Source: Aromatoleum tolulyticum
GTDB lineage: Bacteria; Pseudomonadota; Gammaproteobacteria; Burkholderiales; Rhodocyclaceae
Assembly (NCBI RefSeq): GCF_900156155.1
Contig: NZ_FTMD01000011.1
Location: forward strand, 1-64,000
Direction of reading: 5' to 3'
Length of the DNA: 64,000 bases
Part shown: positions 56,611 to 64,000 of the stretch, one piece after another
Layout of the letters: each line of letters begins with the position of its first letter
Numbering within the stretch: position 1 is the stretch's first letter
Translations under genes and position numbers: made by a program
Notes under the pieces: model-generated
What the model was told of the DNA's origin: nothing
Databases searched by the model: none
The model's input: the letters and a program-made list of their open reading frames with translations, nothing else

Positions 56611-57768
56611 ATGCCGCATTTTCCCGCCCCTCTCGAATCCCGCCTGCCGAATGTCGGCACGACGATCTTCACCGTGATGTCGCGCCTGGCGCAGGAATGC
56701 GGCGCGATCAATCTCTCTCAGGGATATCCGGATTTCAACGCCGAGGACGTGCTGTTCGAACGTGTCGCGCACTGGATGCGCGCGGGGCACAACCAGTACG
56801 CACCGATGGCTGGCGTGGCACCGCTGCGCGAGGCGATCGCCGGCAAGGTTGCCGCCCTCTACGGCACGGAATACCACGCCGAGGCCGAGGTCACGGTGAC
56901 GGCCGGTGCGACGCAGGCGCTGTTTACCGCGGTTGCGGCGCTGGTCCATCCGGGCGACGAGGTGATCGTGTTCGAACCCGTGTATGACTCGTACGCCCCG
57001 GCGATCGAGTTGCAGGGCGGGCGCGTCGTGCGCATGCAGCTGGCGGCGCCGGACTATCGACCGGACTGGGGTGCGGTGGCCGAGGCGATCACGCCGCGCA
57101 CGCGCATGATCATGATCAACAGCCCGCACAACCCGACGGCGATGGTGTGGACGGCGGGTGACATGGCGCGGCTGGCGGCGCTGACGCACGGAACCGGCAT
57201 CGTGATCGTCTCGGACGAGGTCTACGAGCACATCGTCTTCGACGGCCGGCGTCATGAGAGCTGCGCCCGCCATCCGGAACTGGCCGCGCGCAGCCTCATC
57301 GTGTCGAGCTTCGGCAAGACTTACCACATCACCGGCTGGAAGGTCGGTTACGTCGTCGGGCCGCGCGAGCTGATGGCGGAATTCCGCAAGGTGCATCAGT
57401 TCAACGTGTTCACCGTGAACACGCCGGTGCAGCTCGCACTGGCCGACTACATGGCGGATGCCGCACGTCACGAGAGGCTCGCGGCGTTCTACGAGGCCAA
57501 GCGCGATTTCTTCCGCGAGGCGCTGGCCGGCTCGCGTTTCGAGCTGCTGCCATCGTCCGGTACCTATTTCCAGCTTGCACGCTTCGGCGCGATCTCGGAC
57601 GAGCCCGATACCGCCTTCGTGCAGCGGCTCACGCGCGACACGGGTGTCGCGGCGATCCCCGTGTCGGCTTTCTTCGCCGACGGCCGCGACGAGCGTGTGA
57701 TCCGCTTCTGCTTCGCGAAGAGCGAGGCGACGCTGGCGGCAGCCTGCGAACGCCTGCGGCAGGTCTGA
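56611..57768 (+). CDS. Methionine-type aminotransferase (YbdL-like)
   Basis: PLP enzyme of fold type I, 385 residues, about the length of E. coli YbdL, which transaminates methionine. Motifs are INLSQGYPDFN, HNQYAPMAGVAPLRE, NSPHNPTAMVW and the PLP lysine in SSFGKTYHITGWKVGY. ATG 56611 is chosen by length and promoter position. ATG 56578 is an alternative 11 codons upstream, and neither has a clear ribosome binding site. Its place beside mtnA fits the last step of methylthioadenosine salvage (ketomethylthiobutyrate to methionine). Confidence 0.87.
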   Translation: MPHFPAPLESRLPNVGTTIFTVMSRLAQECGAINLSQGYPDFNAEDVLFERVAHWMRAGHNQYAPMAGVAPLREAIAGKVAALYGTEYHAEAEVTVTAGATQALFTAVAALVHPGDEVIVFEPVYDSYAPAIELQGGRVVRMQLAAPDYRPDWGAVAEAITPRTRMIMINSPHNPTAMVWTAGDMARLAALTHGTGIVIVSDEVYEHIVFDGRRHESCARHPELAARSLIVSSFGKTYHITGWKVGYVVGPRELMAEFRKVHQFNVFTVNTPVQLALADYMADAARHERLAAFYEAKRDFFREALAGSRFELLPSSGTYFQLARFGAISDEPDTAFVQRLTRDTGVAAIPVSAFFADGRDERVIRFCFAKSEATLAAACERLRQV

Positions 57769-57821
57769 CGCTGGCTGCGTGCTAAACTCCTGCGGCTGAT
57801 ATCCCGCTCACATCGTTCATC

Positions 57822-58064
57822 GTGCGAAACCTGCTCCTCTTCGTCCTCGTTCTGGTCGGCATCTGGTGGGTGCGTCGCGCCTTGAACCGGCCGCGCGACG
57901 GGAACGGGTCGGCCGGCGAGCGCCGGAAAGGTGTGCCCGAACGCATGCTCGGCTGTGACCACTGCGGTGTGCACGTGCCGGAAAGCGAAGGCATTCGCGA
58001 CGGCGATCGCTTCTTCTGTTGCGAGGAGCATCGCCGGCTCGGCGCTCGGCACCGGGAAACCTGA
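57822..58064 (+). CDS. PP0621-like small membrane protein
   Basis: Protein of 80 residues with an N-terminal hydrophobic helix (LLLFVLVLVGIWWV), a basic linker and a Cys-rich end (MLGCDHCGVHVPESEG, FFCCEEH) that may bind a metal. The pattern fits the PP0621 family, which commonly precedes pilS. It starts with GTG at 57822. The next start codon is three bases after its stop. The function is not known to me. Confidence 0.78.
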   Translation: MRNLLLFVLVLVGIWWVRRALNRPRDGNGSAGERRKGVPERMLGCDHCGVHVPESEGIRDGDRFFCCEEHRRLGARHRET

Positions 58065-58066
58065 GG

Positions 58067-59631
58067 ATGCGCGCCGCTGCGGACGAACGACGCGACCTCG
58101 CGCGCCGAGGCCCCCTGCGCTACCTCAACCTCTTTCGCCTGATCCTCGCCGGGCTCTTCCTCGTCGCGGGCCTCGAGCTCAATCTCGGCGCGGATGCGCC
58201 GCAAGTGTTCAACGCCGCGGCCATTGCCTACCTCGCCGCCGTGCTGGCGCTGGGCTTCCCCGATGCGGCGCGGCGCTTTGGTGTCGACCGCGTCATCACC
58301 CTGCAGACCGTCATCGACATCGGCGTCCTGGCCGCGATGATGTGGGCCAGCGGCGGTTACCGCAGCGGCATACCGGTGCTGATGATGGTCGTGCTGGCCG
58401 GCGTCGGCCTTGTCGCCGAAGGGCGCATGGTGCTCTTCTACGCTGCGCTTGCCACTGTCGCGGTGCTGGCCGAGAACGTCTGGCGATTCGTCGCCGGGGA
58501 ACGGGCGGCGGACTTCGTGCAGGTAGCCTTCGTCTGCACGGCCTTCTTCGGCATCGCGATCACGGCGCGCTTCCTCGCGTTACGCGCAAAGGCCAACGAA
58601 TCGCTGGCGGTGCAGCGCGGCGAGGCGCTCGCCAAGCAGCAGGCCGTCAACGAGCGCATCATCCACGACATGCAGGATGGCGTGCTGGTGGTCGCCGCGG
58701 ACGGTGTCGTCAGTCAGGCCAATCCGCGTGCCGCGGAGCTGCTGGGCTTGACCAGCGTCGATGGCCTGCGCCTGACCGACGTCGACGAGAATTTCGCCGA
58801 GGTGCCCACGTGTTGCAGCACGCCCGAAGGCAGCCTGCGCCGCCTCGGACCGGCAGGGAAGCTGCTGCGTTGCCGTGCCGTCGGCGCGCAGGACGACGTC
58901 GACGGGCAGCGCGCCGCGGGCGGCGAGACGGTGATCTATCTGACCGATTTCGAGGAGATCCAGACCCATATCCAGCAGCTCAAGCTGGCCGCGCTGGGGC
59001 GTCTCACGGCCAGCATGGCGCACGAGATCCGCAATCCGCTGTCTGCCGTCACGCAGGCGGCCGAGCTGTTGACGGAGGAGAAGCGCGGCGACGTTCAGGT
59101 ACGCCTGGTGCGCATCATCAACGACAATGCCAAGCGCATCGAGCGGATGATCCGCGATGTGCTGGCGCTGGGACGACGCGACGAAACGCTGCCCGAGGCA
59201 TTGCCGCTGGCGTCCTTCGCGTGCGGCTTGCTCGACGAATTTGCCCTGCGCGGCGGTGCCGAGCGCCAAGTCTTCGCGCTGGACATCCCCGGCGATGTGA
59301 CCTTCGCCGTCGACCGCGCGCACATGCACCAGATCCTCGACAACCTGATCGGCAACGCCCGCCGCTACTGCTCGGGGGCGCCCGGTTCGGTGCACGTGTA
59401 CGCCCGCGTCGAGGCCGGCGGACGGGTTGCCGTGCATGTCGTCGACGACGGTCCCGGCATTGCCGCGGCCGATCGTGCGCGCATGTTCGAGCCCTTCTTC
59501 ACGACGCACCCCAAGGGTACCGGCCTGGGCCTCTATATCTCCCGCGAACTGGCCGAAGCCAATGGCGCCACGCTCGAATTGCGCGACAATGCGCCCGGCG
59601 CCCATTTCGTGCTCACCGGACGGAGTCAGCC

Positions 59632-59635
<4 letters not shown>
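58067..59635 (+). CDS. pilS: Sensor histidine kinase PilS
   Basis: Membrane kinase controlling type IV pilin transcription through PilR. It has 522 residues. About six hydrophobic helices fill residues 20-180, then a PAS-like region (IIHDMQDGVLVVAADGVVSQ). The dimerisation domain has phospho-acceptor His319 in SMAHEIRNPLSAV, and the ATPase domain has NLIGNARRYC, DDGPGI and GTGLGLYISREL. GAGG precedes the ATG. It overlaps pilR by four bases. Confidence 0.93.
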
Positions 59636-61023
<1,388 letters not shown>

Positions 61024-61201
61024 GCGAACGCGAGGCCGTCCGCAGCTGCCTGTTCCGTGCGCATGACCAGGTTGACGGCTGCGGATGCATTCAGGACGAC
61101 ACGCATCCTCTGGCGCTCCCGGTCGTCGCGGATCACGGCTTCCGGTGCGGGAAGCGTGCTCGCAATCCCTTCTTCCGAAAGAGACTGGGTCCCTTTGTTC
61201 T
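61024..61201. other. Non-coding stretch after pilR
   Basis: About 180 bases without a supported gene. A short frame at 61063-61203 (46 residues, ending SSERDWVPLF) is open but has no ribosome binding site or recognisable match, and may be a remnant. Confidence 0.4.
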
Positions 61202-61233
61202 AAAAGCAAAAGGGATCGCCTCGGCGATCCCTT
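61202..61233 (-). terminator. Terminator of pilA
   Basis: AAGGGATCGCC (61210-61220) pairs perfectly with GGCGATCCCTT (61223-61233). On the minus strand the stem is followed by TTTGCTTTTA, a T-rich end. It lies 50 bases after the pilA stop. Confidence 0.85.
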
Positions 61234-61242
61234 CATTCACGC

Positions 61243-61272
61243 GGCGGAAGGCGCTTCGCTTTTCCGCCCTAC
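61243..61272 (-). repeat. Dispersed GTAGGGCGG palindrome, family 2, copy C (inverted)
   Basis: On the minus strand it reads GTAGGGCGGAAAAGC at the left end and CTTCCGCC at the right, 30 bases in all. It lies between the pilA stop and its terminator, so it would be part of the pilA mRNA. Confidence 0.7.
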
Positions 61273-61283
61273 GCTAGCTATTC

Positions 61284-61826
61284 TTACTTGCACGAGCCCG
61301 GTGCATACTTGGCGAGCACGGTACCCGGCGTAGTGCCTGTCATTCCCGACGCGGTCGATGCGGCCTGAGTTACTGATGCGCAGGACCAGTCGAGACTCCC
61401 CGTGGTACCGGCAGTCAAAGCAGCGTCCAACGTAACAGCAGTGCCAGCGCCGGCGGCACGCACGAACGGACGGATGACGAGCGTATTCTGACCTGCGATA
61501 ACGCCGGTAGATGCCGGATTATACGTAATCGTAATTTCGCCAGTTGTGCCACTCATCAACACGGAGTTGACGTACTTACTGTTAGCGCCAGTATTTGCAG
61601 CCTGCGCGTTCCAAACTGTCGCAAGCGCCGCAAGGTCAGTCGCAGTAGCCGAACCTTCGGTTGCAATGCGCGCCTTGGCATCACCGGCCAAACCGAAGCC
61701 TTCAGTCAAGCGGGCCCTAATCGTGTAATCCTGATACGCCGGCAGCGCCACCGCCGCCAAGATACCGATAATCGCCACAACGATCATCAGTTCGATCAGG
61801 GTAAAGCCTTGCTGAACCTTTTTCAT
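61284..61826 (-). CDS. pilA: Type IV pilin PilA
   Basis: Major pilin of 180 residues. The class III leader MKKVQQG is cut before Phe8, and the mature start [20 protein letters not shown] carries Glu5 (E12 of the precursor). The C-terminal disulfide loop is bounded by Cys in DWSCASV and GSCK. ATG 61826 has AAGGAGAAG upstream. The middle part is rich in Ala, Thr and Gly and is the variable region. The gene faces pilS-pilR, which control it. Confidence 0.95.
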   Translation of the reverse strand: MKKVQQGFTLIELMIVVAIIGILAAVALPAYQDYTIRARLTEGFGLAGDAKARIATEGSATATDLAALATVWNAQAANTGANSKYVNSVLMSGTTGEITITYNPASTGVIAGQNTLVIRPFVRAAGAGTAVTLDAALTAGTTGSLDWSCASVTQAASTASGMTGTTPGTVLAKYAPGSCK

Positions 61827-61875
61827 GATGCTTCTCCTTGAGGGAAACCACGGAAAATCCGCTTGTCTACCCTGT

Positions 61876-61891
61876 TGCAATGGCTATGCCA
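61876..61891 (-). promoter_or_regulatory. Sigma54 promoter of pilA
   Basis: On the minus strand TGGCATAGCCATTGCA matches TGGCAC-N5-TTGCA, with GG and GC in the 12-base register. Transcription would start near 61865, about 40 bases before the pilA start codon. It fits control by the neighbouring PilR. Confidence 0.87.
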
Positions 61892-61990
61892 GATTCCCAA
61901 GGCGCGCATTCCCCGCACGGAATCCTTCAGAAAACCTCGCCAACCCAAAGACTTAAGGAGTCAACGTCCCGTCAGGGTTTGAGGCCGCAT

Positions 61991-62072
61991 GACATTCCTC
62001 TGTGACAATTGTCACAATTTGCGTCAACAGCCGACGTGATGACGTGCGGAAATGTCAGATGTTGACAATGTC
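61991..62072. promoter_or_regulatory. Candidate PilR binding region
   Basis: Six TGTC/GACA units lie within 82 bases, including the perfect palindrome TGTGACAATTGTCACA (62001-62016) and GACAATGTC (62064-62072). TGTC is the core of PilR sites in Pseudomonas aeruginosa. The cluster lies 100 to 180 bases upstream of the pilA -24 box. Confidence 0.6.
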
Positions 62073-62302
62073 TTGGGCGCGGAGCGGTGACGCCGCAGCA
62101 GTCGGCACGTTTGAGGCATCAGGCCCCGAGCCTTTAGAACCCCTGAAACAGCAGATTCACGAGCGACGCTGGGGTGAGGGGACCCGGCGCAGCGGACGTT
62201 GCTGCCGCGCCCTCAGATCGATTCCGGTTCGAGCCAGCACGAGTCGCGAGTCGCGACGAACGAAATTTCACCTCAAGAACCCCGACGGGACGACGGGCGG
62301 TG
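62073..62302. other. Non-coding stretch between the pilA upstream region and cusA
   Basis: About 230 bases with no gene I can support. A GTCGCGA-G-TCGCGAC dyad lies at 62243-62257. The base composition is ordinary. Confidence 0.4.
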
Positions 62303-64000
62303 TCAGTGGGGGGCTGATCGAGGCAGGGCGGTCGCGTCCCGCCCCCGCCGCAACTCCCACTCCTTCACCAGCGCATAAATCGCCGGAATCACGCCCAGCG
62401 TCAGTACCGTCGAGGACAGCATGCCGCCGACCATCGGGGCGGCGATGCGGCTCATGACCTCGGAGCCGGTGCCGGTGCCCCACATGATCGGCAAGAGGCC
62501 GGCGATGATCGCGACGACGGTCATCATCTTCGGGCGCACGCGCTCGACGGCGCCTTCCATGATGGCGTGGTAGAGGTCGGCGGCGTCGGGCTGGCGGCCG
62601 TCGGCGAGGCGTTTGGCGCGGATGGCTTCCCATGCGTGGTCGAGGTAGATCAGCATGACGACGCCGGTTTCGGCGGCGACGCCGGCGAGCGCGATGAAGC
62701 CGACGGCCACCGCGACGCTCATGTTGTAGCCGAGCCACCACATCAGCCAGATGCCGCCGACCAGCGCGAAGGGCACCGAGAGCATGACGATGAGGGTCTC
62801 GGTGAGGCGGCGGAAGTTGAGGTAGAGGAGCAGGAAGATGATCGCGAGCGTCAGGGGGACGACGACGACGAGTTTTTCCTTGGCGCGCTCCATGAATTCG
62901 AACTGGCCGCTCCAGGTGGCGTAGTAGCCGGGCGGGAAGTCGACCTTTTCGGTGACCGCGCGGCGGGCGTCGGCGACGTAGGAGCCGATGTCGCGGTCGC
63001 GGATGTCGACGAACACGTAGGCGGCGAGGAGCGCGTTTTCGGTGCGGATCGCCGGGGCGCCTTTCGTGAGCGAGACCTTGGCGAGCTGGCCGAGGGGGAG
63101 GTTGCCGCCGACGGGCAGCGGCACGAAGACTTCCGCGGCGATGCGGCGCGGGTCGTCGCGCAGGTCGCGTGGGTAGCGCACGGCGACGGTGTAGCGTTCC
63201 AGGCCTTCGACGGTGGTGGTGACGGGTTCGCCGCCCAAGGCGGTGGCGACGACCATCTGGAAGTCGTCGACGGTGATGCCGTAACGCGCGAGCTGGACGC
63301 GGTCGGGCGTGATGTCGAGGTAGAAGCCGCCGGTTACGCGCTCGGCGTAGGCGCTGGTGGTGCCGGGCACGTCGCGCACGGCGGCTTCGACTTCACGCGC
63401 GAGCCGTTCGATGGTGGCGAGGTCCTTGCCGAAGACCTTCACGCCGATCGGGGTGCGGATGCCGGTCGACAGCATGTCGAGGCGGGCCTTGATCGGCATG
63501 GTCCAGGAGTTGGCGACGCCCGGGAACTTGAGCGCGGCGTCCATCTCGGCGATGAGCTTGTCGGTCGTCATGCCGGGACGCCATTCGGACTGCGGCTTGA
63601 GGTTGATGACGGTCTCGAACATCTCCAGCGGTGCCGGGTCGGTGGCGCTGTTGGCGCGGCCTGCCTTGCCGTAGACGGACTCGACTTCGGGGAAGGTCTT
63701 GATGATGCGGTCGGTGGTCTGCAGCAGTTCGCCGGCCTTGGTGACCGACATGCCGGGCAGCGACGCGGGCATGTAGAACAGCGTGCCTTCGTTGAGCGTC
63801 GGCATGAACTCGGCGCCGATGCGCTGGGCGGGGAAGATCGTGATCGCCATCGACGCGACCGCGGCGACGAGCGTGAGCCAGCGGTGGCGCATGACCCACG
63901 CGATGATCGGGCGGTACAGCCAGATCAGCACGCGGTTCACCGGGTTCTTCGCCTCCGGCATGATGCGGCCGCGGATGAAGAGCATCATCAGCACCGGCAC
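62303..64000 (-). CDS. cusA: CusA/CzcA-type heavy-metal efflux RND pump, N-terminus beyond the window
   Basis: C-terminal 565 residues of an RND pump of about 1040, with the 5' part beyond base 64000. Present are the periplasmic segment GAEFMPTLNEGTLFYMPASL, RLDMLSTGIRTPIGVKVFG, and the last six helices with VAAETGVVMLIYLDHAW. The methionines in FMPTLNEG, FYMPASLPGMS and DMLSTG resemble the Cu(I)/Ag(I) relay of CusA, so copper or silver is more likely than zinc/cobalt. The cusB and cusC genes would be expected further along, outside the window. Confidence 0.85.
   Translation of the reverse strand: MPVLMMLFIRGRIMPEAKNPVNRVLIWLYRPIIAWVMRHRWLTLVAAVASMAITIFPAQRIGAEFMPTLNEGTLFYMPASLPGMSVTKAGELLQTTDRIIKTFPEVESVYGKAGRANSATDPAPLEMFETVINLKPQSEWRPGMTTDKLIAEMDAALKFPGVANSWTMPIKARLDMLSTGIRTPIGVKVFGKDLATIERLAREVEAAVRDVPGTTSAYAERVTGGFYLDITPDRVQLARYGITVDDFQMVVATALGGEPVTTTVEGLERYTVAVRYPRDLRDDPRRIAAEVFVPLPVGGNLPLGQLAKVSLTKGAPAIRTENALLAAYVFVDIRDRDIGSYVADARRAVTEKVDFPPGYYATWSGQFEFMERAKEKLVVVVPLTLAIIFLLLYLNFRRLTETLIVMLSVPFALVGGIWLMWWLGYNMSVAVAVGFIALAGVAAETGVVMLIYLDHAWEAIRAKRLADGRQPDAADLYHAIMEGAVERVRPKMMTVVAIIAGLLPIMWGTGTGSEVMSRIAAPMVGGMLSSTVLTLGVIPAIYALVKEWELRRGRDATALPRSAPH

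Noticed and set aside
61063-61203. Short open frame after pilR ending SSERDWVPLF
   Set aside because: Only 46 codons, no ribosome binding site and no family recognised. It is mentioned as a possible remnant but not called as a gene.
62002-62457. Plus-strand open frame of 151 codons upstream of cusA
   Set aside because: Its second half is opposite the certain cusA coding end and its first half covers the pilA control region. No ribosome binding site or known motif.

Overview
The window reads as a chromosomal segment of a GC-rich betaproteobacterium, most likely order Rhodocyclales (Azoarcus/Aromatoleum/Thauera group). This rests on the str-S10-spc-alpha ribosomal order, the uvrA-MFS-ssb arrangement, PilS/PilR with a type IV pilin, and an acetone carboxylase operon. 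The placement is an inference from gene content, since no rRNA gene is present.

Region 1 (1-15192): the 3' part of tuf, then the S10, spc and alpha operons through rplQ, closed by a strong terminator. The order is complete, including rpmJ (37 codons). Internal signals include a terminator-like hairpin between tuf and rpsJ, a hairpin with TATAAT in its loop before rplC, and a near-consensus sigma70 promoter before rplN.

Region 2 (15241-21445): galE, a small unknown gene, uvrA (minus), an MFS transporter and ssb with its terminator.

Region 3 (21446-39490): the main accessory block. A sigma54 promoter precedes acxABC (acetone carboxylase: acetone + bicarbonate + ATP to acetoacetate). On the same strand follow a four-gene envelope module (Ycf48-like propeller, MMPL/RND transporter, DUF1302 barrel, DUF1329 protein), an AMP-forming acyl-CoA synthetase and a two-subunit 3-oxoacid CoA-transferase. 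The last genes offer two routes from acetoacetate to acetoacetyl-CoA. A 17-bp-arm dyad ends the run, and acxR, a sigma54 activator with its own sigma54-like promoter, follows.

Region 4 (39491-51124): mixed housekeeping and envelope genes: PatB/MalY-type lyase, metallo-beta-lactamase-fold hydrolase, Sel1-repeat protein, tcdA, cbiX, an RND efflux operon with a DUF2892 protein behind an AT-rich palindrome, a PilZ protein, dsbB, azoR and pirin.

Region 5 (51125-57768): a repeat-rich stretch with a 38-bp hairpin, a decayed duplicate of the ybiB 3' end, and short dispersed palindromes. Its genes are ybiB, two tandem beta-hydroxyacid dehydrogenases, a tiny membrane protein, a class II aldolase-mtnA pair (probable methylthioribose/5-deoxyribose salvage) and a methionine-type aminotransferase.

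Region 6 (57822-64000): a PP0621-like protein, pilS-pilR, pilA on the opposite strand with a sigma54 promoter and upstream TGTC sites, and the C-terminal half of a CusA-type metal efflux pump cut by the window end. I saw no tRNA, rRNA, CRISPR array, intact insertion sequence or prophage.
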